Below are positions 17,715-26,275 of a stretch of DNA of 64,000 nt, one piece after another. The position numbers were made by a program, and so were the translations under genes. Source of the stretch: Methylobacterium longum (lineage in GTDB: Bacteria; Pseudomonadota; Alphaproteobacteria; Rhizobiales; Beijerinckiaceae); NCBI RefSeq assembly GCF_022179385.1, contig NZ_BPQS01000004.1, forward strand, positions 1-64,000. Direction: 5' to 3'. The notes under the pieces were generated by a model. It saw only the letters and a program-made list of their open reading frames with translations, was not told where the DNA came from and did no database searches. Each line of letters opens with the position of its first letter. Position 1 is the stretch's first letter.

Positions 17715-17724
17715 TATTGCGTCC
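17715..17724 (+). promoter_or_regulatory. Second copy of the TATTGCGTCC element
   Basis: These ten bases are identical to those at 9184-9193 upstream of the first kinase. Here they lie between the regulator and the secreted-protein gene, in inverted orientation relative to the downstream genes. It is a candidate shared site for the regulator at 17789-18559. Confidence 0.25.
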
Positions 17725-17743
17725 CGCCCGGTCTGCCGGCTGA

Positions 17744-17775
17744 AATGTTGCGTTCTCGCGCAACGAGGCAACATT
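17744..17775 (-). terminator. Inverted repeat just downstream of the regulator gene
   Basis: AATGTTGC (17744-17751) pairs perfectly with GCAACATT (17768-17775), 14 bp past the regulator's stop codon. An alternative inner stem is GTTGCG (17747-17752) with CGCAAC (17759-17764). No U-tract follows. It could be a terminator or attenuator separating the regulator from the small genes and second kinase, or an operator made of TTGC repeats. Confidence 0.45.
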
Positions 17776-17788
17776 CCGCTGCCGCCCG

Positions 17789-18559
17789 TCAGTCGCCCTC
17801 GGGGCGAAATATGTATCCGAGGCCCCGGACGGTGCGGATGTAGCGCGGATTGCCGGGGTCCGGCTCGACCTTCTTGCGGATGCGGTTGATCCGCACGTCG
17901 ATGGCGCGGTCGAACGCGTCCGGATCGCGGGCATCGGCGAGGTCGAGCAGGCGCTCGCGCGACAGGGCCCGCCGCGGGTGGTCGGCGAACGCCTTCAGGA
18001 GATCGAATTCCGAGCGGGTCAGCGCCTGTTCGAGGCCGGCATCGTCGCTCAGGCGCAGGGCGTCGAGCTCCAGCCACTTGGTCCCGAACCGGATTCGGCG
18101 TCCCGGCTCCGGCCCCGGGGCAGCCGCGGCCACCGCGTGGCCCGGTGCCTGAACGCGGCGCAGCACCGACCGCACCCGCGCCACCAGCTCCCGCAATTCG
18201 CAGGGCTTGGGCAGGTAATCGTCGGCCCCGAGTTCCAGCCCGACCACCCGGTCGATGGCGCTCGCCGTGGCGGTGAGCATGATGATCGGAATCGCCGTCC
18301 GGGCCTTCAGGTCGCGCACGATCGAGAGCCCGTCCTCCTCCGGCATGTTGAGGTCGAGCACGATCAGGTCCGGGCTGTGGCGGGCGAGGTGCTCCCGCAA
18401 CGCGCGCCCGCCGTCGCACAGGACCACCCCGAAGCCGTGGAGCTTCAGGTAATCGCCGACCATCTCGCGGGTCGCCGCCTCGTCATCGACCACGGCGATC
18501 GAGGGGACCGCCGCGCCGCCACGGGCGGCCGCGGGCGCTGGCCATTCTGGAATGCTCAT
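17789..18559 (-). CDS. OmpR-family response regulator
   Basis: A 256-aa regulator. The N-terminal receiver domain has VVDDE, the phospho-accepting Asp in IVLDLNMPEEDG, a Thr in IIMLTA and the Lys in DDYLPKPCE. The C-terminal winged helix has LTRSEFDLLKAFADHPRRALSRERLLDLA and IDVRINRIRKKVEPDPGNPRYIRTVRGLGYIF. It is the only DNA-binding response regulator in the window and lies upstream of the second kinase on the same strand, so it is the likely output for one or both membrane kinases. It is divergent from the hybrid kinase gene. A GTG at 18574 is an alternative start. Confidence 0.92.
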   Translation of the reverse strand: MSIPEWPAPAAARGGAAVPSIAVVDDEAATREMVGDYLKLHGFGVVLCDGGRALREHLARHSPDLIVLDLNMPEEDGLSIVRDLKARTAIPIIMLTATASAIDRVVGLELGADDYLPKPCELRELVARVRSVLRRVQAPGHAVAAAAPGPEPGRRIRFGTKWLELDALRLSDDAGLEQALTRSEFDLLKAFADHPRRALSRERLLDLADARDPDAFDRAIDVRINRIRKKVEPDPGNPRYIRTVRGLGYIFRPEGD

Positions 18560-18605
18560 CGCGGCTGCGCGCACTTTCCGGTTCCGCTTTGGAACGAATG
18601 CAGGA

Positions 18606-18623
18606 ATCGTATCGGCATACGAT
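18606..18623. promoter_or_regulatory. Palindrome between regulator and hybrid kinase
   Basis: ATCGTAT and ATACGAT are perfect 7-bp arms around CGGC. The site is 47 bp from the regulator's start and 71 bp from the hybrid kinase's start, in the divergent promoter region of 134 bp. The placement suits an operator for autoregulation by the OmpR-type protein, though OmpR-class sites are more often direct repeats. Confidence 0.45.
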
Positions 18624-18693
18624 AGCGTGACAAGCTTTCAACACGATTGCTAGCGTACTCGTCAGGTTTCGAACGGCATTTCAGGCCATAGCC

Positions 18694-20448
18694 ATGGATG
18701 ACGATACCCTCACGTTGATCCCCGACGATCTCGATGAGGCGCCGCCGAGCGCGGGGGCGTGGGTCATCGCCGTGATCGACGACGATCCGGCGGTCCATGA
18801 CGGCACCCGCTACGCCCTGGCGAGCTACACCCTCGACGGGCGCGGCCTGGAGATCCTCACCGCCCGGTCGGCCGCGGAGGCGCGGGTGCTGCTCGCCGAG
18901 CGCCGCGACGTGGCGGTGGTGCTGCTCGACGTGGTGATGGAGACCGACAATGCCGGGCTGGAGCTGGTCGACTACATCCGGCGCGACCTCCGGCAGGAGA
19001 CGGTGCGGATCATCCTGCGGACCGGCCAGCCCGGCCAGGCGCCGGAGCGGCGGATCATCGTCGATTACGACATCAACGACTACAAGGCCAAGACCGAGCT
19101 GACGGCCGACAAGCTGTTCACCAGCCTCACCGCGGCCCTGCGCGCCTACCAGCAACTCAAGCGCCTGGACGAGACCCGGCGCGGGCTGGAGATCATCATC
19201 GACGCGGCGCCGATGCTCCTCGACCACAAGTCGATGCAGCGGCTGGCCGAGGGCGTTCTCACCCAGGTCGCCTCGCTCCTGAACGTGGCCTGCGCGGGCA
19301 TCCTCGTGCTCCGCGAGACCGCGGCCCCGCAGGAGCGCTTCTGCGTCCTGGCCGGGTCCGGCTGCTACGGACATTACGCGGGCCGCGAGCCGGCCTGGCC
19401 GCTGGAGGAGCGCGTGCAGCCCCTCGTCGAGCGGGCCTTCGCGGAGCGCCGCCACAGCTTCGGCGAGCACTGGTCGACCCTGTACCTGCACACCGCGAGC
19501 GGCAGCGAGATCGTGGCGCTGATCGAGGCCGACCGGCAGCTCTCCGAGACGGACCGCTCGCTCATCGCGCTGTTCACGAGCCGGCTGTCGATCGCCTTCG
19601 ACAACGTCATCCTCTACGAGCGGCTGCAGCAGACCAACGCCGACTTGGAGCGGCGGGTGGTCGAGCGCACCGCCGAGCTGATCCGGGCGAACCGCCGGCT
19701 GGACCTGCAGCGCTCGGACCTGCGGCGGGCCAACAGCCTCAAGACCGAGATCCTCGGCACCATCGCGCACGACCTGAAGAACCCGCTGGCGGTGATCCTC
19801 GGCCGCGCCGAGATGCTGTCCGACCTGATCGACCTCCAGGGCGACCGGGCGCAGATGCGCGCGCAGATCGAGCACGTGCGCACCAGCGCCAAGGGCCTGA
19901 CCGCCATGATCGACAGCCTCATGGCGGACGCGATGAACGACGCCCTCGACATCAGCCTGCGGCGCGAGCCGGTGGACCTCGCGGGCCTCGCCCGGGAGGT
20001 GTGCGAGGCCGACCGGCCGCTGGCCGACGCCAAGGGCCAGACCCTCGTCTGCGAGGGGCCGGAGGAGCTGTTCCTGTGCGGCGACGCCGAGCGCCTGCGG
20101 GAGGCCCTCGACAACCTCGTCTCCAACGCCATCAAGTACAGCCCGGAGGGGGGCGCGATCACCGTGCGGGTGAGCCGCGAGCCGGGCCCGCGGGGCGCGG
20201 AGCTGGTCTGCGCGGTCGCCGATCACGGCCCCGGCCTGTCGCCGGAGGATTCGACCCGGGTGTTCGGGCGCTTCCAGCGCCTCTCGGCGAAGCCCACCGG
20301 CGGCGAGAACTCCACGGGCCTCGGGCTCTCGATCGTCCGGCGCATCGCCGAGCTGCATGGGGGGCGCGCGACGGCCGAGAGCGCGGGGCCCGGCCTCGGG
20401 GCCGTGTTCTCGGTCCGCTTCCCGGAAGAGGCGGTCGGGCTGTACTGA
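18694..20448 (+). CDS. Hybrid REC-DUF3369-histidine kinase, soluble
   Basis: A 584-aa protein. The N-terminal receiver domain (VIAVIDDDPAVHDG, Asp in VVLLDVVMETDNAG) runs to about residue 130. DUF3369 follows (RIILRTGQPGQAPERRIIVDYDINDYKAKTELT...), a domain usually found after REC. A coiled coil leads into HisKA (GTIAHDLKNPLAVILGRAEM, His near residue 359) and an HATPase with NLVSNAIKYSPEGG, DHGPGLS and STGLGLSIVRRI. No membrane segment is seen. An N-terminal receiver suggests it is itself controlled by a kinase and acts mid-relay. It is divergent from the OmpR-type regulator and faces the phn operon. Confidence 0.9.
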   Translation: MDDDTLTLIPDDLDEAPPSAGAWVIAVIDDDPAVHDGTRYALASYTLDGRGLEILTARSAAEARVLLAERRDVAVVLLDVVMETDNAGLELVDYIRRDLRQETVRIILRTGQPGQAPERRIIVDYDINDYKAKTELTADKLFTSLTAALRAYQQLKRLDETRRGLEIIIDAAPMLLDHKSMQRLAEGVLTQVASLLNVACAGILVLRETAAPQERFCVLAGSGCYGHYAGREPAWPLEERVQPLVERAFAERRHSFGEHWSTLYLHTASGSEIVALIEADRQLSETDRSLIALFTSRLSIAFDNVILYERLQQTNADLERRVVERTAELIRANRRLDLQRSDLRRANSLKTEILGTIAHDLKNPLAVILGRAEMLSDLIDLQGDRAQMRAQIEHVRTSAKGLTAMIDSLMADAMNDALDISLRREPVDLAGLAREVCEADRPLADAKGQTLVCEGPEELFLCGDAERLREALDNLVSNAIKYSPEGGAITVRVSREPGPRGAELVCAVADHGPGLSPEDSTRVFGRFQRLSAKPTGGENSTGLGLSIVRRIAELHGGRATAESAGPGLGAVFSVRFPEEAVGLY

Positions 20449-20645
20449 CCGTCCGCGCGGAGCCTCGGCGGATTGCCCGGCGGGGAGTCGGGCGGCGAAG
20501 GGTTCGCGGCCGTCTCGCCCGGCGGGGCTGATCGGTCCCGCGCGTGGCGGACGAAACAGTCGACGCAATCATCGCGCAAATGAGCTTGGCCATAACGCCG
20601 CTCCGAAGCAGCCGAGCGACGGTTGCCGCGATGGGGAGACGTCAC

Positions 20646-20777
20646 ATGGCCACTCAGATGATGACCACCGGACTCACCGGCACGGACCGCGTCGTGGCGT
20701 GGACCATGATCGCAGGACTGGCGCTGGCGCTCGTCCAGTACGCGCAGGGCCTGGCGCTGCCGACGCATTTCGTCTGA
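20646..20777 (+). CDS. 43-aa single-helix membrane protein
   Basis: A 43-residue protein with one hydrophobic helix (VVAWTMIAGLALALVQYAQGLAL) and a polar N-terminus (MATQMMTTGLTGTDR). The ATG at 20646 has a good ribosome-binding site (GGGGAGACGTC). No family is recognised. It lies between the hybrid kinase and the phosphonate transporter operon and could belong with either. Confidence 0.55.
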   Translation: MATQMMTTGLTGTDRVVAWTMIAGLALALVQYAQGLALPTHFV

Positions 20778-20812
20778 CGGCGGATCCGCCTGAAGGCCGG
20801 TCGGGCGGCGGC

Positions 20813-20829
20813 GTGACAGGACCTGTCAC
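20813..20829. promoter_or_regulatory. 17-bp palindrome upstream of phnD
   Basis: GTGACAGG and CCTGTCAC are perfect 8-bp arms around a single A. It is about 150 bp upstream of the phnD start, in a 200-bp gap after the 43-aa gene. The size and symmetry fit a dimeric repressor operator; the cognate protein is not identified. Confidence 0.5.
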
Positions 20830-20979
20830 CGCGCCGCATCTCTCAAGGGCCCCGGTGCCCGCGGCCTTGCGCGAGCCGGAATGTGACGCCTACAAGCTTG
20901 CCGGCTCAAGCTCGGCCCGGATCGAGCGGCAACGGCGCGGAGCGGGCCTCAAGGCCTTGCTCCGCATGGAGGAAACCGC

Positions 20980-22002
20980 GTGACATTCGCCCGATGCGGT
21001 GCAGCCCTGGCGCTGCTCTGGGGACTGGGTTCGGGTTCGCCCGCCCTGGCCGACGAGTGCGCCAATCGCGGCCAGCTCGACGACGCCTACTGCGACGCCA
21101 ACAAGGACCTCGTCGCGGACGTGCCGGCCAAGACCCGCGACCCGAGCGTCATCGTGTTCGCCTACACGCCGGTCGAGGATCCGGCGGTCTACGAGAATTC
21201 CTTCAAGCCGTTCACCACCTACCTGTCGCAATGCACGGGCAAGCGGGTGGTCTACTATCCCGTGCAGTCGAACTCGGCCGAGATCGAGGCGATGCGCTCC
21301 GGCCGGCTCACGGTGGCGGGCTTCTCGACGGGCCCGCTGGGCTTTGCCGTCAACATGGCCGGCGCGGTCCCGTTCGCCGCCAAGGGCACCGAGAAGGGCT
21401 CCGAGGGCTACAACCTCATCGTCGTGGTGAAGGCGAGCAGCCCGTACAAGACGCTGACCGACCTTAAGGGCAAGCGCGTGGCCCATACCGCCCCGTCGTC
21501 GAACTCGGGCAATCTCGCCCCCAAGGCGCTGTTCCCGGAGCAGGGATTGAAGCCGGGCGAGGATTACAAGCTCATCTACTCGGGCGGCCACGACAAGTCG
21601 GCGCTCGGCGTCGGCACCGGCGACTACGACGCGGCCCCGGTGGCCTCCGACGTGTTCTACCGCATGGTCGCCCGCGGGACGATCAAGGGCGACGATTACC
21701 GGGTGATCTACAAGAGCGAGAAGTTCCCGACCTCCGGCTTCGCCTACGCCCACGATCTCAAGCCGGAACTCGCCGAGAAGCTGAAGCAGTGCTTCTACGA
21801 TTTCCGCTTCCCGCCCGACATGGTGAAGGACTTCGAGGGCGACGACCGCTTCGCGCCGATCACCTACCTCAAGGACTGGGCGATCGTCCGCAAGGTCGCT
21901 GAGGATTCGGGCACGCCCTACAACAAGGCCGCCTACGAGCGGGAGGCCGCCCGCGAGGCCGAGGCGGCGCGCAAGAAGGCGGACGGCGCGGGCAAGCCGT
22001 GA
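20980..22002 (+). CDS. phnD: Phosphonate/phosphite-type ABC transporter binding protein
   Basis: A 340-aa periplasmic binding protein of the PhnD family. It has a signal peptide ([19 protein letters not shown]), then [62 protein letters not shown] and the loop [17 protein letters not shown] typical of the phosphonate pocket. A Lys/Ala/Glu-rich helix forms the C-terminus. GTG is the start, with GGAGGAAACCGC directly upstream. It is the first gene of a tightly overlapping operon. The family binds phosphonates, phosphite or phosphate esters; no C-P lyase genes are near, so the exact ligand is open. Confidence 0.9.
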   Translation: MTFARCGAALALLWGLGSGSPALADECANRGQLDDAYCDANKDLVADVPAKTRDPSVIVFAYTPVEDPAVYENSFKPFTTYLSQCTGKRVVYYPVQSNSAEIEAMRSGRLTVAGFSTGPLGFAVNMAGAVPFAAKGTEKGSEGYNLIVVVKASSPYKTLTDLKGKRVAHTAPSSNSGNLAPKALFPEQGLKPGEDYKLIYSGGHDKSALGVGTGDYDAAPVASDVFYRMVARGTIKGDDYRVIYKSEKFPTSGFAYAHDLKPELAEKLKQCFYDFRFPPDMVKDFEGDDRFAPITYLKDWAIVRKVAEDSGTPYNKAAYEREAAREAEAARKKADGAGKP

Positions 22003-22820
22003 TGGCGGGATCCGCGCTGCGCGAGACCGCCGCCGGACCCGGCGCGGACGTCCGGGCGGATGACCCGCGCGCCCTGGTCATCCGCGGGCTCACCAAGGAG
22101 TATCGGCCCGGACAGCCGGTCCTGAAGGGCATCGACCTCGTGGTGCCCGGCACCGGCCTCACCGCCATCATCGGCCCGTCGGGAACCGGCAAGAGCACCC
22201 TGATCCGCTGCATCAACCGGCTCGTGCAGCCGACCTCGGGCGAGATCCTGTTCCGCGGCGAGGACCTCGCCCAGCTCTCCGGCCGCAGCTTGCGCCGGGC
22301 GCGCCGCCGGATCGGGATGGTGTTCCAGGAATACAACCTCGTCGAACGGCTCACCGTGATGGAGAACCTGCTCTGCGGGCGCCTCGGCTACGTGCCGGCC
22401 TGGCGCGCGTGGCTGCGGCGCTTCCCCGAGGCCGACATCGCCCGAGCCTTCGAGCTGCTCGACGCGGTCGGCCTCTCGGGCTTCGCCACGCGCCGGGCCG
22501 ACGCCCTCTCCGGGGGGCAGCGCCAGCGCGTCGGCATCGCGCGGGCGATCATGCAGGAGCCCGAGATCGTGCTCGCCGACGAGCCGACCTCGTCCCTCGA
22601 CCCGAAGAGCTCCGTCGAGATCATGGAGATCCTGTCGCGGCTCGCGGCCGAGCGCGGCGTGCCGGTGGTCGTCAACATCCACAACGTGGCGCTGGCCCAG
22701 CGGTTTGCGGCACGCATCGTCGGCATGTCGGGCGGGCACGTGGTCTACGACGGTCCGCCCGACCGGCTGAGCGAGCGCGACCTGCGCGGCATCTACGGCG
22801 GCGAGAACTGGCTCGAATGA
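22002..22820 (+). CDS. phnC: Phosphonate-type ABC transporter ATPase
   Basis: A 272-aa ATP-binding subunit. It has Walker A ([10 protein letters not shown]), the Q-loop region [20 protein letters not shown] characteristic of PhnC, signature [15 protein letters not shown], Walker B with [11 protein letters not shown] and the H-switch VNIHNVALA. It powers uptake through the two PhnE subunits encoded next. The ATG at 22002 overlaps the phnD stop (TGATG); a GTG one codon earlier is also possible. Confidence 0.93.
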   Translation: MAGSALRETAAGPGADVRADDPRALVIRGLTKEYRPGQPVLKGIDLVVPGTGLTAIIGPSGTGKSTLIRCINRLVQPTSGEILFRGEDLAQLSGRSLRRARRRIGMVFQEYNLVERLTVMENLLCGRLGYVPAWRAWLRRFPEADIARAFELLDAVGLSGFATRRADALSGGQRQRVGIARAIMQEPEIVLADEPTSSLDPKSSVEIMEILSRLAAERGVPVVVNIHNVALAQRFAARIVGMSGGHVVYDGPPDRLSERDLRGIYGGENWLE

Positions 22821-23623
22821 GCGCGCGGACCGGACCGGATCCCTCGGGCGCCTCCCGCGACGTCGCCTTCCGCCCGAACTGGACGGCGCGCGCCGGCTGG
22901 GCGCTCCTCGCCCTCTACGCGCTCTACGCCGCCACCCAGCTCGGCTTCGAGCCGGAGCGCCTCGCCAGCGGGCTCGGCCACGGCCGCCAGTTCCTGGCCC
23001 GGATGTTCCCGCCCAACTTCTCGCGCTGGGAGCTGATCCAGTCCGGCATCGCCGAGAGCCTGCAGATCGCCGTGATCGCGACGGTGATCGGCATCGCGGT
23101 CGCGCTGCCGATCGGCTTCCTGGCGGCCCGTAACCTCATGCCGCCCTGGGTGACGTGGCCGATGCGGGCGCTCATCGCCCTGTGCCGCTCGTTCCACCCG
23201 ATCATCGTGGCGATCCTCTTCGTGAAGGCGATCGGCTTCGGGGCGCTCGCGGGCGTGATGGCGCTGATCGTCGCCTCGGTGGGCTTCATCGCCAAGCTGT
23301 TCGCCGAGGCGATCGAGGAGATCTCCCTCAAGCAGGTCGAGGCGGTGCGGGCGACGGGCGCGGGCTTCCTGTCGACCCTGATCATGGGCGTGCAGCCGCA
23401 GGTGCTGCCGCGCTTCATCGGCTTCGCCACCTACCAGCTCGATTCCAACCTCCGGAACTCCACCATGGTGGGGATCGTCGGCGGCGGCGGCATCGGCGCG
23501 ACGCTGTTCACCGCCTATCAGCGCTTCGACTACGACGTCGTGCTGGCGATCCTGATCGTCATCGTCACGCTGATCATGGTGGCCGAGATCGTGTCGGGCT
23601 GGGCACGCAGGGTGTTCCAGTGA
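22817..23623 (+). CDS. phnE: Phosphonate-type ABC transporter permease 1
   Basis: A 268-aa inner-membrane permease with about six helices. It has the PhnE signature [14 protein letters not shown] stretch ([14 protein letters not shown]), [22 protein letters not shown], and the ATPase-contact loop [24 protein letters not shown]. The ATG overlaps the phnC stop by 4 bp (ATGA), indicating translational coupling. It probably forms a heterodimer with the second PhnE. Confidence 0.92.
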   Translation: MSARTGPDPSGASRDVAFRPNWTARAGWALLALYALYAATQLGFEPERLASGLGHGRQFLARMFPPNFSRWELIQSGIAESLQIAVIATVIGIAVALPIGFLAARNLMPPWVTWPMRALIALCRSFHPIIVAILFVKAIGFGALAGVMALIVASVGFIAKLFAEAIEEISLKQVEAVRATGAGFLSTLIMGVQPQVLPRFIGFATYQLDSNLRNSTMVGIVGGGGIGATLFTAYQRFDYDVVLAILIVIVTLIMVAEIVSGWARRVFQ

Positions 23624-24432
23624 GCGCCGCCGCCTCCGCCGCCCCGACCCCCCGCCGCTGGCAGCGCTTCACGCCGCTGAAGCGTCTCGCGCGGCTCGCC
23701 TTCACCCTGTTCGCGGTGGCCGCCTTCGTGGCGAGCCTGCGCACCATCGAGGTGATCCCGGAATTCCTCTACGACGCCCCCGACCAGCTCGCCGACCTGT
23801 TCGGCCGCATGTGGCCGATGGATCTCGGCTATGTCGGCCCGACCCTCCGGGCCCTGGTGGAGACGCTGCACATCGCGACGCTCGGCACGCTGATCGCGAT
23901 CGGGATCGCGGTCCCGATCGGATTGCTGGCGGCGCGGAACGTGACGTCCAGCTTGGCCCTGAACCTGCTGGCGAAGTTCGTCTTCGTGACGTCCCGCTCG
24001 GTCAATTCCCTGGTCTGGGCGCTGCTGTTCGTGGCGGTGTTCGGGCCCGGGCCGCTCGCCGGCACGCTGGCCATCGCCCTGCGCTCCGTCGGCTTCACCG
24101 GCAAACTCTTCGCCGAGGCGCTGGAGGAAGCCAACCGCGGCTCCATCGAGGCGCTGCAGGCCGCCGGGGCTGGGCGGCTCTCGACCCTGCTGCTCGGCTA
24201 CTGGCCGCAGGTGAAGCCGGCCTTCTGGTCAATCGCGCTGTTCCGCTGGGACATCAACATCCGGGAATCGGCCGTGCTCGGCCTGGTCGGCGCGGGCGGC
24301 ATCGGCGTCGCCCTCGATACCGCGCTGAACCTGCTCTACTGGGATCAGGTGGCGGTGGTGCTCGCGGCGATCTTCGGTGTCGTCATCCTGGCGGAGATCG
24401 TGGTCACGCAGCTTCGGTCGCGGACGCTCTGA
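23620..24432 (+). CDS. phnE: Phosphonate-type ABC transporter permease 2
   Basis: A 270-aa second PhnE-family permease. It shows VPIGLLAARNVTSS, FVTSRSVNSLVWALLFVAVFGPGPLAGTLAIAL and the coupling loop KLFAEALEEANRGSIEALQAAGAG. The start is a GTG overlapping the stop of the first permease (GTGA). This completes a phnD-C-E1-E2 unit with each gene overlapping the next. Confidence 0.92.
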   Translation: MSAAASAAPTPRRWQRFTPLKRLARLAFTLFAVAAFVASLRTIEVIPEFLYDAPDQLADLFGRMWPMDLGYVGPTLRALVETLHIATLGTLIAIGIAVPIGLLAARNVTSSLALNLLAKFVFVTSRSVNSLVWALLFVAVFGPGPLAGTLAIALRSVGFTGKLFAEALEEANRGSIEALQAAGAGRLSTLLLGYWPQVKPAFWSIALFRWDINIRESAVLGLVGAGGIGVALDTALNLLYWDQVAVVLAAIFGVVILAEIVVTQLRSRTL

Positions 24433-25051
24433 TCCGGCCGATCAGGATCAGGGTCCCGACCGGCCCCGAGGGGGCGGTGCGGGCGGTGGACGCCACGATG
24501 CCCGCGGCACGGCCCTGGTCTCGCCCGCGGGCCACGGGAACTCGTGCGGCCCGGGCAGTCCGGAGCGCTGCACGAGCCGCAAGAGCGCCCCGCCCGGCGC
24601 GGATGGGATCGGCCCCCTCCGCCACACCCGCAACGCCGGCCAAGACGGCTCCGGCTCGGGATGCCCGACGGGCAGGCCGGATCACCGCCACGCAGGGCGC
24701 GTCCCCGGCGATGAACGCCGAGCACGCCTTCGACCCCGCGTTCCGCGACGGCTCGGCCCCGGTCTTCGGCGGCGCGCAGCTGCGCGAGGGAGCAGGCGTC
24801 GCCGGCGTCCGCTGATCGCGCGTCGCTCGCGCATCCCCGTGCGCCGCGGCGGGACGCGACGGGTCGATCCGCGGCGGGGTCAGCGTCCTCGCGTTCTGTC
24901 TCCTGCACGTCGTTGACCAGGGCCGGCGAACAATTTGCCGAAAGCGTAGCGCAAAGCTTCGGCCGCTCCCGTCCACCCGGTGGACGGGTGGCGCCCCGCG
25001 GCGTCTGATCCCGGCACAAGAACTGAATACAGAATCATCAGGGAGGCTTGC
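24433..25051. other. Intergenic stretch without a supported gene
   Basis: No reading frame here has a convincing start, composition or family match; long open frames exist on both strands but are typical of GC-rich DNA. The notable element is a 21-bp palindrome at 24968-24988, listed separately. The segment also holds the promoter and ribosome-binding site (GGGAGG) of the NHL gene. Confidence 0.5.
24968..24988. promoter_or_regulatory. 21-bp palindrome upstream of the NHL/LigJ-like operon
   Basis: CCCGTCCACC (24968-24977) and GGTGGACGGG (24979-24988) are perfect 10-bp arms around a single C, 63 bp before the NHL start codon. It could be an operator for a dimeric regulator or an RNA hairpin in the leader. 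No regulator gene adjoins it. Confidence 0.45.
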
Positions 25052-26275
25052 ATGCTGCGCGGGTTGGTCGTCGCTGCCCTGCTCGGGCTCACCGTCGGCG
25101 CGGCCGCAGAGGAGCCGCTCCGCTTCGAGGTCGACCCGGCCTGGCCGAAGCGCCTGCCCAACGACTGGATCATGGGTCAGGCCGCGGGCGTCGCGGTCGA
25201 CGCGGAGGACAATGTCTGGGTGATCCAGCGCCCGCGCACCCTCACCGACGACGAGAAGGCGGCGAGCCTCGATCCGCCGCGCACCCGCTGCTGCAAGCCG
25301 GCCCCCCCGGTCCTCGAATTCGATCAGGCCGGGACCCTGATCCGGTCCTGGGGCGGGCCCGGGGAGGGCTATCAATGGCCCCAGAACGAGCACGGCATCA
25401 CGATCGACCACAAGGGCTTCGTCTGGCTCGCCGGCAACGGCGACACCGACGGCCAGATCCTGAAGTTCACGCCGGACGGCCGCTTCGTGCTCCAGATCGG
25501 CAAGCAGGGACCGCAGACCGACAGCCAGGACACCACCCGCCTGGGCAAGCCGGCCGGGATGATGGTCGATCCCGAGACGAACGAGCTCTACGTGGCCGAC
25601 GGCTACTACAATCACCGCGTCATCGTGTTCGACGCCGAGACCGGCGCGTTCAAGCGGATGTGGGGCGCCTACGGCAAGCCGCCCACCGACGAGAAGCTCG
25701 GGGCCTACGATCCCGCGGCCGAGCCGGCGACCCAGTTCCGCAACCCGGTCCACTGCGTGCAGATCGCCCGCGACGGGCTGGTCTACGTCTGCGACCGGAC
25801 TAACAACCGCATGCAGGTGTTCCACAAGGACGGCCGCTTCGTGAAGGAGATGTTCGTCGAGAAGAACACCCGGGCGAACGGCTCGGTCTGGGAACTCGCC
25901 CTGTGGCCGGACGAGCGCCAGAGCTACCTGCTCAACGCCGACGGGGCCAACAACGAGGTCCGCACCCTGAGCCGCGACACCGGCGAGATCCTCGGCCGCT
26001 TCGGCCGCAACGGCCGGATGGCGGGCGACTTTCACTGGGTCCACAACCTCGCGGTGGACTCGAAGGGCAACGTCTTCACCACCGAGGTGGATACCGGCAA
26101 GCGCGCCCAGAAATTCCTCTTCCGCGGCGACATGGTCCTGCGCAAGCGCGCCGCGCTGCAGGAGGGCCAGACGGCCGGCCAAGCGGCCGGCCAAGCGGCG
26201 GGCCAAGCGGTTGGCCAAGCGGTTGGCCAAGCGGTCGGCCAAGCGGCGGGCCAGCCGGCAGGAAGCCCGCGATGA
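25052..26275 (+). CDS. Secreted NHL-repeat beta-propeller protein with GQAx repeat tail
   Basis: A 407-aa exported protein. The signal peptide is MLRGLVVAALLGLTVGAAA. NHL-type propeller blades follow, with recurring AxDxxGxVxV units such as GVAVDAEDNVWVIQRP, GITIDHKGFVWLAGNG, GMMVDPETNELYVADGYYNHRVIVFD and CVQIARDGLVYVCDRTNNRMQVF. This is the pattern of peptidyl-hydroxyglycine amidating-lyase-like propellers, but an enzymatic role is not proven. The C-terminus is eight four-residue repeats (GQAA/GQAV). Its stop overlaps the start of the LigJ-like gene (ATGA), so the two products probably act together outside the cytoplasm. Confidence 0.85.
   Translation: MLRGLVVAALLGLTVGAAAEEPLRFEVDPAWPKRLPNDWIMGQAAGVAVDAEDNVWVIQRPRTLTDDEKAASLDPPRTRCCKPAPPVLEFDQAGTLIRSWGGPGEGYQWPQNEHGITIDHKGFVWLAGNGDTDGQILKFTPDGRFVLQIGKQGPQTDSQDTTRLGKPAGMMVDPETNELYVADGYYNHRVIVFDAETGAFKRMWGAYGKPPTDEKLGAYDPAAEPATQFRNPVHCVQIARDGLVYVCDRTNNRMQVFHKDGRFVKEMFVEKNTRANGSVWELALWPDERQSYLLNADGANNEVRTLSRDTGEILGRFGRNGRMAGDFHWVHNLAVDSKGNVFTTEVDTGKRAQKFLFRGDMVLRKRAALQEGQTAGQAAGQAAGQAVGQAVGQAVGQAAGQPAGSPR
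26165..26260 (+). repeat. Eight tandem 12-bp repeats encoding GQAx
   Basis: Units of consensus GGCCAAGCGGYY run head to tail. Units 2-7 differ mainly in the last two bases; units 1 and 8 are more divergent. In frame they encode GQTA, GQAA, GQAA, GQAV, GQAV, GQAV, GQAA and GQPA at the C-terminus of the NHL protein. Since the unit is a multiple of three, copy-number change would alter tail length without a frameshift. Confidence 0.9.

Noticed and set aside
24345..25019. A minus-strand 224-codon frame after the phn operon
   Set aside because: It has Arg/Gly/Ser/Cys-rich shadow composition, overlaps the end of the second permease gene and has no start signal.
26165..26260. CRISPR-like repeat array
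   Set aside because: The units are 12 bp, directly adjacent with no spacers, and encode an in-frame protein tail.
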